NCBI RefSeq assembly: GCF_037975245.1
Contig: NC_092576.1
Span: forward strand, 24,701,611 to 24,765,610
DNA from: Apostichopus japonicus
Taxonomy: Eukaryota > Echinodermata > Holothuroidea > Aspidochirotida > Stichopodidae
Length of the DNA: 64,000 nucleotides
Direction: 5' to 3'
In this document: positions 12,244 to 24,180 of the stretch, one piece after another
How positions within the stretch are numbered: position 1 is the stretch's first letter
How the letters are laid out: every line of letters begins with the position of its first letter
Notes under the pieces: model-generated
Told to the model about the DNA's origin: nothing
The model's input: only the letters and a program-made list of their open reading frames with translations
The model's database searches: none
Translations under genes and position numbers: made by a program

Positions 12244-12394
12244 CAATGTGTTACAGTATGTGTGATACTTTCAGCATACAACTTACAACTAAATATGTGA
12301 GATTGCTGTTCTTTTTAATGATTTCCATTTTGCGATCACCATACATCATGTGTTATTTTCAACTTCCTGGTATTATACGTTAGGTAAATTCCTC

Positions 12395-12962
12395 AGGGTC
12401 AGCCCGATATCCATAAGGACCATTAGTCATAAGGGTCATTGTTCATAAGGTTTGTTATTCATAACGTGCGTTTTTGCGTAAAAAAGGTTTGTTATCCATA
12501 ATTGGTTATTCGTAACAAAAAGGGGTCATTGTTCATATGGTCCGTTATTCATAATCGGAAAAAAGGTTCGATATTCATATAGCAAAAAAGGTCTGTTAAA
12601 TTGGAAAAAAGGTTCGATATTCATATAGCAAAAAAGGTCTGTTAAATTGGAAAAAAGGTTCGATATTCATTATAGCGAAAAAGGTCTGTTATTCATAATC
12701 GAAAACATGAATGACATACCTTTTTTTCAATTATGAATAACAAACCTTTTTTTCGATTAATGAATAACAAACTTTTTTTCAATTATTAATAACGAACCTT
12801 TTTACCAATTATGAATTACGAACCTTTTTTGCAATTATGAATAATGATCGTTATGACTGAAGAACCGTTTTTCTAATTATGGATAACGAACCTTACAACT
12901 AACGAACCTTATGACCAATGAACCTTATGAGTAACGGACCTTATGAATATCGAGCTGCTCCC
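12395..12962. mobile_element. Foldback element made of short GATATTCATAAGG-type repeats
   Basis: 8-bp duplication AATTCCTC (12387, 12963). Both arms are strings of degenerate repeats of about 20 bp (GGTTCGTTATTCATAA and variants), in one orientation to about 12705 and inverted from about 12720. It ends next to the exon at 12985-13125. Confidence 0.8.
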
Positions 12963-12984
12963 AATTCCTCTACCTGTCTCTTAC

Positions 12985-15900
12985 ATTGTTGCTTGTTTGA
13001 AGCCTGTATTGGTTGGCATTGGGTACATAGTCTGTTTCCATGGCAATACGTGCATTCTCTAACTCCTCCTCCATCGAATATGCTGTTGGTACGGCCCAGT
13101 AATCGTTACTGGAGATGTCATGTTCCTAAAGAAGGTAAGAATACCAAGATCATAAGAAGAGAGTAAACCTTTCTGGCAGAGTATGTAGTTGTACATGGGT
13201 ATGTATCACAGGTGGTCTACTTTAAATACTTTTTTGTTTAAGATCAATGACAGCAAAATACTTGCATGAATGTGGAATTACATCATATCAAGTATACATT
13301 ATGCAGTCTTGATTGAGGCCAAGACCCCTCACACGACTTAACAACTTAACCATTGGTAACTTGTCACACCCACACATCAAAGCATGCACAATTCAATCAA
13401 TCCCTCCTGGGGCACTACAATGCACTACATCTACGTGTCCCCTGGGGGTTCTTCCCAGAGGGTGCAGCCACAAACCAGCGCGCGCAACTATATTTACAAG
13501 TTACCTCCCAAGTCCCCATTTATACACCTGGGTGAAGAGAGGCAATGGAGATAAAGTGTCTTGCCCAAGGACACAACGTAATGATCTGATCAGGACTCGA
13601 AGCTGCAACCCTTAGATCGCAAGTCCACTGACTCAACCACATCACTCTCTTATTGTAGTTTGACAGATAGAGTGACAGTAATTTAATGTGTCTCGTTGTC
13701 GGAAGCTCTACCTGTAGTATTTTAGGGAGGAATTTTTATACCTGATATGGTTTTGATTTGAGACCTTATCAACTCTAAAAATGTTCTCTATCGATCGAAC
13801 TTAATGGACAAAGACAATATCATAATCGTAAAACACTTTCTACAAAATATTTCAATCGACAAAAAAGATGTCGCAATTGAGATTTGGTATTGAATTAACA
13901 CGTTAAGGTGTTCAGGTGTAATGCTACCTGTAGTTTCTAGTCTAGGTACAACTCATGAAGGTTACTCCAGCCTCAAGGTGATGGTCACAGATGTGAAAAA
14001 TCCATAATTTGTAGACAATAGCCAATACCTGGATCTGAACAGTGACCTTGAAACCTACCACAGAACTGACAAGTACATTAGGATACTCAGAGCATGACAA
14101 GACTGGCTTAAATTCACATGACAGCTCTCTGCACAGTGCTGCTTAATATCTGTCTGGCACAGTGAATTCATTTATTTTTGTGAACCACTTCCAGAATTGT
14201 CCTCTAGAGTTGTTACATTTTTTGGGTAAACAGGGATGAGCCTGGGGTACAAAAAAAAAATCACGGAACTTTGCAAACAATTTTGGTATAGGCTCCAGTT
14301 TGCGTATGCTACAGTGTGTTAGGATAATAGTTTTTGTCCCCGAGGTAGAAAAGAAATCACAGGTATTATGCGAATTCGAGGGGAACAGCTCATGCCTGGG
14401 TAAAAGCTACTGCACATGAATTATGATGACAGTATGAGACAATTAACCTCTACAATTTAAGACTGTATCTTTGAAAAAAAATGAACTACCTTGCCCACCT
14501 AGTTACTGTAGCTATGTAGTTGCAGTGCTATGACTGTTGGGACGGGATATATGATAGTTTAAGGAAACTTTATTTAAGAAGGCTTTCATACAACTGTCTG
14601 TCATTTGTGATCTGACATGCAGCAATTTTCACCCATTCAAATAATTGCTTGTACCCTTGATACGAAAACCTGAATCGAACATCTTCTTTGAAAAAGGTGC
14701 ATTCTGCAGATACTTATACCTTCTCCTAAGCATGGTTATTTTAAATCTACAGTACTTAATGGAAAAATGTCACGCATGAAGTACCTTCATAAACTGCAAA
14801 GTATTTGCAAGTTTTTCCGCCCTTTTCCGTAGAGACTCTTTATTTTCCATGGCCTGCTCCTCACTTCCTGTTTCGTGCCTAGCAACAGCTTGAGAGCTGC
14901 TGTCATCGATGTCCATATCATCGGTGACCCTTGACCTGTGTATCTCAGATGAGAAATCCTCTGTGTTTTTAAAAGCAGAAGGCTGATCAGTTATTATAGG
15001 ATCAGCCTCGGAATAAGAGTCATGCAGTAGAGAGTCATGGCCGCATGAAACCGGCTGAAAGTCAATGATAGTGTTTGGTTGTCGTGGTAACTCTCTTTCT
15101 GATTGGTCGATTGATTTGACTGGACTAACAGTGTCCTGTTTCACGGCTGGAAACAAATCTGAGGATGGGAAACACCGTCTCTTTGCTGTACTTTGGATGT
15201 TCTGCAAGATAATAGGATATTAAAGAATACTGTACATTTTAGAAAGTTACAGATGTGATAGTTAAATTACTGCAACATTGCTGCACAAATTCAAAGATAT
15301 ATACTGTAATAGCAGTATTTTTGCATGGAAAACCTTAGTATTTGCACCACTTATGCTAAAGGACAATCATTCTACACAGAATTGTTATGATTCAAAATGA
15401 AAAAACAAATAAATCTGGATAATTGTAAACTAGTAAAGCTCTGCTGAAGCCAATCAAAAGAGTTTGATCGATGCTGTTAAGTTTCCAACACCAGACACCT
15501 ATGCTGGCATACTGTAATTCTTATTGTAGTGCACTCTTATGTTTGGCCTAGCTTTAAAATAACCAGCATATAATTGAAAAATAAGACCTTGTACCAAACA
15601 CTAAATTAGAAATCACAGGATCACTCCAGACAAACTGTTCTTGTTGCCAAGTTTACAGGAAAGTAGTTCAAGATCATATATCAATATGAAGAAGTGTTCG
15701 TATGAGGATTGTTCCTCATTATGACAGATGAAACTCTCTCATGACCCTAAAAGGGAACTTTCTCCTTTTCCCTACTTTTCCCAAACTGCATGGGAAACAA
15801 TGCATTGTGATATTTGACAAATTTCAACACTTTTTATAAACATTTTAACAATTAAAAGAATACTATAAATTAAAAGAATTTGGTTACATAATAGTATTAG

Positions 15901-16206
15901 TGACGTCACTTTCCTGTGTATTACATCTAACAAATGGAACAAGTTATATATTTAAGAAGAATAGGACCATGATTAGGATTCCTTTTGATTTCTCTGTGTT
16001 ACATATTTTATAATCTAAGCTTTGGTATCCCTCTAATCATTTAATATTTGAAGAAAGTTGTACCATTTCCAGAGTCTTACCTGAAATTCCGAGGGCTTCC
16101 TCTTCTTCAATTTATATAAATTGTGAGGCAAAGACAGTGAGTGGCTCCAAGGAGACAGACAGGGTCCGTCGGGTGTGGCCATGATGTTCAAGGATTAGGC
16201 CTGTAC
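12985..16206 (-). CDS. Unrecognised nuclear-type protein, three in-phase exons
   Basis: Exon 1 is 16206-16081 with ATG at 16182, after acceptor attacag, so an untranslated first exon lies further upstream. It encodes 34 residues starting MATPDGPCLSPWSHSLSL and ending in a basic KLKKRKP stretch. Exon 2 is 15201-14785 (139 codons; acceptor cttgcag, donor gtactt). It begins NIQSTAKRRCF, is Ser/Asp-rich in the middle with DDMDIDDSSS, and ends in a charged, helix-prone segment ENKESLRKRAEKLANTLQF. Exon 3 is 13125-12985 (47 codons; acceptor ctttag, donor gtaaga), with EHDISSNDYWAVPTAYS and an acidic helix SMEEELENARIAME. All junctions are phase 0, giving 220 residues before the next exon. Reading past the donor of exon 2 gives a stop within a few codons. 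The two basic patches resemble a nuclear localisation signal. I do not recognise the family and propose no function. A U2-like RNA gene lies upstream of exon 1. Confidence 0.65.
13126..14784 (-). other. Intron 2 of the minus-strand gene
   Basis: Between exons 2 and 3. Apart from the CORE-like SINE at 13500-13650 nothing was recognised. Confidence 0.55.
13500..13650 (-). mobile_element. MIR/CORE-like SINE fragment
   Basis: On the minus strand it reads as a tRNA-like head with CTTGCGATCTAAGGGTTGCA and TTCGAGTCCTG, followed by TGTCCTTGGGCAAGACACTT. It is the same family as 58848-58990. Confidence 0.6.
15202..16080 (-). other. Intron 1 of the minus-strand gene
   Basis: Between exons 1 and 2; AT-rich, no repeat recognised. 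Confidence 0.6.
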
Positions 16207-16329
16207 CTGTAATGAACTAAATAAAGTATATACACTAATAAACAAATGAAAACCATTTAATCTTCTTTTTCAGTAACAGTATCATATATCAAATATTGCA
16301 AACACTGTGGCGAAAGATGTTGGTATCAT

Positions 16330-16640
16330 TTCTAAGTTGAATCGTGCTCTATGGATATGGAATTCTCTTACTGAGCTTCAGTACTATCAAATTTAAACCA
16401 TCTAAAGTAACATTTAGAATAACTCTAAAAAAAGAAGTATTTCTCAGTATTGATACAACGTTTATATTGCATCTTAATTTATTCCTGATTAAGACATTAA
16501 TTATAATTTTATTTATGTATCTAGACTTCTTTTTCTCTGGGAGTCCTTTACTTTGTTAAGGCTGTATTGGCTTTTTAAAGGACTTCCATCCACATTTATA
16601 TATTTATTATGGAAAATAAAACATTTATAAACAAACAAGC
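16330..16640 (+). mobile_element. LINE 3' fragment
   Basis: It starts with a coding relic around WNSLTE and ends in GGCTTTTTAAAGGACTTCCA plus an A-rich tail. The same sequence appears inverted at 44311-44540. Confidence 0.55.
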
Positions 16641-17110
16641 AAACAGCTAATACTGTAGGTACTGTAGTCTAATGTATCCTAAACAATCACATAATCCTCA
16701 TGAGGTTCAAATTTGTCTTCATGGCAAAGGATGACTATATATTTATAAATTTGACAATTTGTGTTGTCTTTGTTTTTAAACTATCTGACAAACAATCTGA
16801 ATAGAAATTTATTTCTTTAGGACAATAATTAGTGTATGTTTCACATTCCTTATTAATACTAATGACAGCACTATTGATACACTGGACTTATACACAGAAA
16901 TTTGAACATAGCCTCTGCAAATGCAAGGAAGGCCAACCATTCATGGTTCATTTTATAACATCTACTACTATCTAGACATGAATCCACTTTTCAACAGCAT
17001 TATATAATAAACTTCAAGAAAACCTGTGTCTATATTTGACTTTCTCATGGCATTTGTTGCTGGCAAAGTACACTATGACAAGTATACCACATAATGCATA
17101 CTTTTTTTAA

Positions 17111-17292
17111 GAGGTCACCCAGGAAAGAACCTGGGCACGAAAACCAAACTACCGAACGACTGATCCGCTCTCAACCCCAGTCCCCTTGCATCGGGACTGT
17201 GACTGTGTGATCATCGTCGGGTGTGCATCACTATTCCCCTCGAAAGGGAACAGATACTACACATGATCTTAGCCAAAAGGCCGAGAAGCGAA
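17111..17292 (-). ncRNA. U2 snRNA-like RNA gene with a divergent body
   Basis: Read on the minus strand from 17292, about the first 46 nt match the canonical U2 5' end: the stem I sequence GCTTCTCGGCCTTTTGGC, then TAAGATCA and the branch-point recognition block GTGTAGTATCTG, with few mismatches. Beyond it the sequence is not canonical U2. Instead there are four possible hairpins: TTCCC/GGGAA, GTGAT/ATCAC, CAGTCCC/GGGGACTG and CCCAGG/CCTGGG (17116-17133). The total of about 182 nt equals a normal U2. I see no good Sm site (AUUUUUG type), only GGTTTTCG shortly before the last hairpin. It lies upstream of exon 1 of the minus-strand gene. It could be a variant U2, a pseudogene fused to another sequence, or the head of an snRNA-derived SINE. 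Confidence 0.6.
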
Positions 17293-17739
17293 AGTACAGT
17301 AGATAATGGGTTGAACTATATACCACCACAATCTACTGTACAGAGGCTATTGTAAAGATTAGACAGATAAGACATAGCAAGATAGACTGCAGAGAGCCAC
17401 ACAATAAATCAACGTATCTAGCCAATTTGCTACCAGTGTTTTATGCCAATTGAAAATGATTTCTGTAGTTGGCCACACAAATTCAACACAGTTTATGATT
17501 TCCATCTGATAATGTTAATCTTGACTCTGTAAAGTAATTAATTAGGCCTAGAATGAACTGCTGGCAATAAGTGAGCACTTACTATAGAATGACAGGGTCA
17601 GAATGATGCAGACAAATGGTGGCAGGTTGATTGTCACATTTAGTCTTGAGAATTAAATCTGAAATTTCGAATGTAAATTTTTGCCAAACATTTGTTAGTG
17701 GTGTTTGAGTTCCATTTAAATAATTTCAATTACAAGGAA

Positions 17740-18018
17740 GGCCGTGGCTATTCTTACGACTAGTCGTAACAATTATTTATAAACTATTCTTACGACATCG
17801 GCGAATTCATGCGAATTCAAAGTAAATAAACAACTGCGCATGTAGTAGGGGTAACCCTAACCCTAACTCTTAACCTCAATCCAACCCTTACCCTAAACCT
17901 AACCGGAAATTATTATTTCTCCTGGTCGTAAAAATAGTACTCCTAGTCGTAAAGATAGCAACTGCGCATCGCAAAAGGGTATTATTGTTACGACTAGTCG
18001 TAAGAATAGCCACTTTGT
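17740..18018. mobile_element. MITE with 8-bp duplication, tandem pair member 1
   Basis: Duplication ACAAGGAA (17732, 18019). Inverted ends contain GTGGCTATTCTTACGACTAG. The interior has CCCTAACCCTAAC, like a telomere repeat. Confidence 0.8.
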
Positions 18019-18068
18019 ACAAGGAAATGTGTGTCAGTATCCTGGTGAATTAACATGCATACATTAAA

Positions 18069-18357
18069 GGCCGTGGCTATTCTTACGACTAGTCATAACA
18101 ATTATTTATAAACTATTCTTATGACATCGGCGAATTCATGCGCAGTTAAGTATATAAAGCAACTGCGCATGTAGTAGGGGTAACCCTAACCCTCACCTAC
18201 AGGTATCCCTGACCCTAACCCAACCCCTAACCGGAAAATATTGTTACTCTAGTCATAAAAATAGTACGCCTAGTCGTAAAAATAGCCACGTTAAAGCAAC
18301 TGTGCATGCGTAAAAGGGAATTATTGTTACAACTAGTCGTAAGAATAGCCACTTTGA
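18069..18357. mobile_element. MITE with 8-bp duplication, tandem pair member 2
   Basis: Duplication ACATTAAA (18061, 18358). Same ends and interior as 17740-18018, same orientation, 50 bp away. Confidence 0.8.
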
Positions 18358-20131
18358 ACATTAAAAATTGTTATATAAATGTTTGTTTACCAGGCAGCAG
18401 CTTTTGGACAGAGTTAGAACATTTCAGGATGAGTCACAGGTGTCATTTATTTTGTATGTTTGGTGGGATATGGATAATTCTTTCTGACTCACTGAGATTT
18501 CGACTGAAACAACAAATTGACAATTCCCAATCCCATTACTGAACCCATATGTTAGTGTTACCTTCCTGTGTATCTCACAACTGTAGTGTAGGCCTAGCTA
18601 ACGTTTGTAACCTCTTCAACAAATTCAGACCTACTCCCCAGGCAACAACTTTGTTAGTCATACAACCGTACTAGCCTAGGCCTAGAACTACTTGCCATTA
18701 CTGGCTGACCGTACTGATCAATGCAAATTCAGTGCTGTTTCTGTATCGTAATTTGTACTCGACTTAGTATTACTTAGGCCTAGCCTACAGTACAGGCTAG
18801 GCCTCAGTTATTGCACATGTAACGTTATTATACATTTCCTAGTAACTTTAGTCACAGTAAAATCAACAATGACTGAGAAGTCGATAACTCTCCATAAATC
18901 ACGTCAAGTTATTGACACACAGCAGATTGACTTGTCAAGAACTCACTTTCAATGCAATAAATCGTTACCTGTTGATACGAATTTACTTGCGCTAACCTTT
19001 TCACAAATTTTCAATGCGACCCATTTGAAATTATTGTTTAATCACACTTGTGATATGTATTCGCCAATGAAATGCCGAAATTACTATGGTGTGCCGAATG
19101 TGCAAAAAATAAAGCGATAAACATAAGCTTCATCTATCAGATTGAACATGCATTCAGTTCCTACATGCAGCTTTTGAAACAATGTTGAACCAGAAGATAA
19201 ACTTGAAAATGGCACTTGAGACATCATAGAAAACAGTTTTCTCTTTAAATATAACATTCAGATTGCTTCTTCAAAATTGGGATCCATCCCAATATGGATA
19301 CACCCCATTTAGGCCTATTGTTTTATTGCTAACTTCACATCCATTTAAGGTTAATTTGGAACCCTATCCAATGTAGAGAGTCACCCGTTCATTGAAACTA
19401 TACCTTTGACATATACCAATACCATACTGCCTATATATCATAATATTATACATTTTTATTATGCATTATTATACATTCTACATGGTGCAAATATTTCCAC
19501 AACAAAATCGGTCATTCTATCAAGGTGTTTACTGTTTTCCCTTTTCAGTCCCAGGCCAGGTTATCAATTTAAAAGTGAAAAGTGTAGATTAGTAGTGGAA
19601 ATTTGGAAAAGGAAAGTTCAAATTATTTGTTTCCCATTTTTTTAATATTTAAATTCAGAGCTAGTGACACATTTGACCCATTACACATTTTAAAACGCCT
19701 AAAGTGATAGGTTATGTAATTTCACTAAGTGGACTACGTGGATAAGCCAAGGCTCTTTCTTTACCTAGAGGACCTTCATTTGTTCCTATCCACCCTTTAT
19801 AATTGGCAGCCCTGCACTATTGCATGAATTGAAAAAAACTTAGAACCGGATCCCAAGATGAGAACTTGCATACTTATCATACCATTTGAATCTCTCATAT
19901 GCTGGACAAGTCACTGGTAAGAGAACCATAATGGGGTAGGGTGCAGGGACTGTCTTTAATCCATGTTTATAGATTTTGATGGTTCAAATCATTTTAAGTT
20001 TACTTAATTCGATTAAATTCTTCCTTTCTTTGTTCAGTGTTCGCAAATAGCTTATTTAGGGTACAAACTTATAGGAATAAAAAATCACACAAAATAAAGT
20101 AACAAGGTTGCTTGAATGATATCAAAGGATA
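18358..20131. other. Intergenic or 5'UTR intron, no exon located
   Basis: This should contain the untranslated first exon of the minus-strand gene or the intron before it. Several AGGCCTAG-type words occur at 18590-18810. The frame at 18869-19120 (+) has no support. Confidence 0.4.
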
Positions 20132-20498
20132 CAGAGGGGGGGGGGGGGGAGGAAGCTTCCAAAAAGTTGGGGCACCACATCAGAGGGGCACTTTCTCATT
20201 CCAAAACCGCCACTTGTTATGCTATAAACTGATACACACCCTCCATATCACTCAAATATATATAATGTGTTAGTATATGCTTTCATTACTATTTTTTGAA
20301 AAAAAAAAAGATATGGGATGCCATTTTTAAAAATAGCATGTACAGACTAAAAATAAATATTAAAATATAATATTAAAATTAACAAAGGCTTAAGATTTCC
20401 AAAAGACAGTTCTTCATCAAAGGGGCACATTTTATTTGGAAAAATTGGGGGTGGGAGCATGTGCCCCAAGTGTCCCCCCGGTTCCTTTACCCTCCTGA
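20132..20498 (+). mobile_element. hAT-like MITE, G-tract-ended family, copy 2
   Basis: Same interior as 8159-8552 (GGGATGCCATTT, GACAGTTCTTCATCAAAGGG). Flanking octamers AAAGGATA/AAAGCATC match at six of eight positions. Confidence 0.6.
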
Positions 20499-21533
20499 AA
20501 GCATCACTCAATTGTAGATGTTAAACATTAAAAGAAGGCAACCGATATAAAAAAAATATAACTGAAGAAAAAAAACTTACACATAAGCGAAGTTAGAATA
20601 CCAAATCTTTGCGAAATTCACAAAACTTAGCTTAACTGGTTTGGGAAAATTATGAGCAACCTGCATACCTTCTGCCTCAAGAAATACCCGTACTATCGTA
20701 ACTATAGCATCTGGCAATACATTTATCAGTAGAGTGCACCGGGCCCCTTTCTTCAGTAATTAAATGTAGATTATAATGTGTTTGTTGTGTAAATAATGAT
20801 ATGTGTTAAATTCCATCTCTGCAATTTCTTGAAAATATATATGTTCATTATAAGTTACAAAAGATCGCCGACCATTTCGTATATTGATCGAAGCACCCTC
20901 ATAATATATACACAGATTTCCACCGAATCACACAATCTAGTGCGATATAAGTCAAGGTAAAGTCGATCGAATGGTATTATCAAAGCCCCTTTCATATTCC
21001 ATTTAATTATTTATTGCATTGTAATTCTGAAATTTTAAGATACACGTACAGTGTCAACCAAGCTAGACATTTGGTTTGGTGACGACATTCAAACCGATTC
21101 GTATAACTTTCAACCAATCCCGAGCTCGAATACAAAAAGCAGAGCTGATAAGCAACAGCGTTACAGAATCACAGCTGTTATACAGAGATACGGCTCTGAA
21201 CATAATATCATAATAGCGCCACTTTAGTACTACATCTGAAAGTTGATAACTTTTCTTCTCACTGAGCATTTGCAGTAGGTTGTGTTGACAGAAATTAATT
21301 TCTGTTGGTTGTGTTACATGCACCGCACTAAGAGGTTTACTCGCGCAGGCTTACGGACGTGAACATGTGAGCATTGTGCATTGTGAGCGTTCTCATCCTT
21401 CTTTTCATCTACGGATAACGGAGTGGTGCTGTTGAAACCAATAAATCTAATTTGATTTTGATTTGAAATGTTCGATTAAATTTTGTTTTCATATAAATAT
21501 ATACGGGTGGACAATCGGTGTCGTTTTACTAGA
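20499..21533. promoter_or_regulatory. Region upstream of the gene at 21534; promoter expected
   Basis: The sequence between the divergent genes. It becomes richer in CG from about 21330. No TATA box or initiator could be fixed. Confidence 0.35.
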
Positions 21534-21672
21534 ATGAGTTCAGGAATAACTCGTACTGCGAGTACACGAAGCGCTCGTCCATCCGGTCGAATCTCCGAAG
21601 ATAAACCGATTACGGGAAGTCATAAAAAATGGCATGCTACTGGAACAACCGCTGTCGACCTCGCGTTCATAG
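21534..21672 (+). CDS. First coding exon of an unrecognised gene with a giant intron
   Basis: ATG at 21534 opens 46 codons plus one base, ending at the consensus donor G|gtaagt at 21673. The peptide starts MSSGITRTASTRSARPSGRI, is Ser/Thr/Arg-rich and probably disordered, and continues with SEDKPITGSHKKWHATGTTA and VDLAFI. The exon is much richer in CG dinucleotides than its surroundings, as expected for exonic sequence near a promoter. The leftover base joins in phase with the exon at 63089, recreating a Val codon and an uninterrupted frame. No signal peptide is visible. The upstream neighbour (12985-16206) runs the other way, so the promoter region between may serve both genes. The family was not recognised. 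Confidence 0.65.
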
Positions 21673-21815
21673 GTAAGTTAATAAATCAGATCACTTTTCT
21701 GTTCAACTTCAATGCACATACTTTATGTGGCTACCATTTTTGTTTCGCAGAAGCAGAACAATTAAATGTTGTAATGGGATAAATGGAACGTACGATCGAA
21801 CTTCTGTAGGCCTAG

Positions 21816-22440
21816 TCAGGCCTATCATTTAATTATGAACAGTTATAGCGATGTTTAGCCTTGTAAGTTGTAACTGATCAACGTGTGCGAAGAACATAGG
21901 CTCAACTTGCTCGGTATCACAACACTGACTTGCATCTGTAGGCTGCTTCATTGTGGCAAATCCCCGCAAAAAATGCACTAAATCCAAGATTTCTCAGTTG
22001 TCAAGCATGAGTTTTATTTACAAAATTGTTCTCTTATGGAACACTGTAGAAATGAAGAAGGGAAGAAGACTGAAGCATTTCATTAGGGGGATGAGCTAAG
22101 TAACATAAACTGGTTCTCATCTCAGGCTAGCCTGAGCCTACAAATATAGGCCTAAGTTTTAGGCCTATAGTCAGGCCTAACACTAACAGTTAGCAATGTT
22201 TAGCCTTCTGAGTTGTAAACTGGTCAAAGTGTGCAAAGAACATTGGCTCAACTTGCTCTGCATCACAACACTGACTCACTGATGGCTGCTTAACTGTGGC
22301 AAATCCCATCAAAAATTGCACTAAATCCAAGATTTCTCTGTTGTCAAGCATTACAATTTTCTCTTATGGAGCACTGTAGAAATGAATAATGGAAGAAAAC
22401 TGGAGCATTTCATTGGGGAAATGAGCTACAAAAATCCTGA
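21816..22440 (+). repeat. Tandem duplication of about 344 bp in the giant intron
   Basis: The segment with GTTTAGCCTT, GGCTCAACTTGCTC and AAATCCAAGATTTCTC is present twice (about 21816-22115 and 22160-22440), diverged by small indels. Confidence 0.75.
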
Positions 22441-23680
22441 AAAAACACATGTCAACTTCTAAAGTAAGAGGAAATTTTGAATTAGAATAAAAAAGGCTTT
22501 CCTATAGTGAGTGCAGAAATAATCCTTCTGAAAGTTCCATTACAATAGAAGATATTATAGGACCTGCATGTATACTTGTATAGACTGGGTTATTCAGTTT
22601 CGTGTGCCAGAGTGAATAGGGCTCTAGTAAATTTAAGGAATATATATTGCAAGTTTAAGAAGATGGTCGCTTTGTGTTCAACTCAGTTACATAATTTACC
22701 TTTGTGGCATAAAATGTTTTATAACATTTCCCAATAAAATCTTCAAAGGGATTGTGTATAAAATACATATATCCAGCTTTTTATTGTATTAAATGTATAT
22801 GCTTTCAATGGTTGAAGTTACAATCATTGGTACATATAGTCTCTTTCGACGTGAACGCTTGTGGTTATATTGTTACCTAATTGTTGTAGTAGTGCGACAA
22901 AGATATTTAAAACCTCAAGTATAGTTTGTTATCCACCATAAAAGAGTGTGTTCTGCTGAAGGAAATTGACACTTTTAGTAGATCTGTCTTTAACTCTGCC
23001 TACAGTAGGCCTATGTGCTATATATGCTAGCCTAGGTCACATCTGCAAAAAGAATCTGGGCAGACTTTAATTTCATGAAACAGTTATCATGACAAGAATT
23101 AGTCCATTAACAATAGGTTGCATTTTTCAGCTCTCTTGACCTCAACTTACTGAAACTTTATCTCTTCTGCAAAACAGACTGGTTAGTTTGGAAGAGTTGA
23201 TTTGTTCACAGCTTGCCATGTCTGCCTTGATCTGATAGTGATTTAGCTATTAGCTGTGTGATGAGTTGCATAATAGATGAATAGGCAGCTCAACTAAGGT
23301 GTGAAAAGATGGGACTGATCACTCAGCTAACCAGTTCAGTTCAGTTAACGAGTTCAGTACAAATGGCAGGTTTTTGGATGCAACCTATAGCTAATGGACA
23401 CTTTCGTGGCATGTGATCATTCATTGAACCATATTAGAGGACAAATATACCTGACATTATATTAATATTATTAAAGGATGTTGTGCTTGATCAGTGAGTG
23501 ATACAGACCTGTAAAAACTGAAAATGTGCAGAATTCTCAATGTGTTTATGATGTTTTCCCTGCTTTGATAACCTCTGACCATCATAATGGAGGATATTAT
23601 AAAATCATAAAAGGTCACAGAAAAATTTTCCTTCATTTTCAATATTGCCCTAAGTACTGCCAAATTTGGTACATATAGTT
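22441..23680. other. Giant intron, no feature recognised
   Basis: Unique-looking AT-rich DNA. Confidence 0.5.
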
Positions 23681-23895
23681 GGAGTGTTAGCTCAGTGGTT
23701 AACGCCGGTGCCTTCCAATCATAAGGTCCCAGGTTCCAGTCACTCCAAGATTAATGTATGTCGTCCAGTTGCAGAGTTGTTGACAATTGACAATTCATAA
23801 TTATGGACGTTAACTATGAATGTAAGAGACTGACTTCAGTCAGCTTGCGGCTTTGATAAACCAATGAGGCTTTTTCGCAAGTTCCTGCATGCAAT
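23681..23895 (+). mobile_element. tRNA-derived SINE
   Basis: The full head GGAGTGTTAGCTCAGTGG and body are present. The B box is altered (GGTTCCAGTCACTCC), and the TACA tail is missing. Confidence 0.8.
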
Positions 23896-24180
23896 AACGA
23901 TTGATATTGGGATTCCAGGGGATTGGAAATACTGCAAAAGTATAGTTTTGATCTTGAATAATCTTTTAAAGCAAACAAATTGAAATATCCAACGATTCAT
24001 TTAGTTAATTAAGACCAAATTAATTAGTAGAAGATGCATGAAACCATGACAACATGTTATATTTGATCTTTAAGGCCACACATGACTCTGTAAATAACTC
24101 TGGTAACAACATGTCAGTGTTTAATTAGGTCCAGTGCAGTTAAGAGGCACTTTCATGTTGCCAACTGGGGCAATAAAAGT

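Noticed and set aside
12918-13166. 82-codon + frame
   Set aside because: It is the complement of the minus-strand exon 12985-13125, whose splice sites and phase fit the neighbouring exons.
17850-17905. Telomere remnant
   Set aside because: The CCCTAA words are short, irregular and inside a MITE with its own ends and target duplication, and the second copy has them too.
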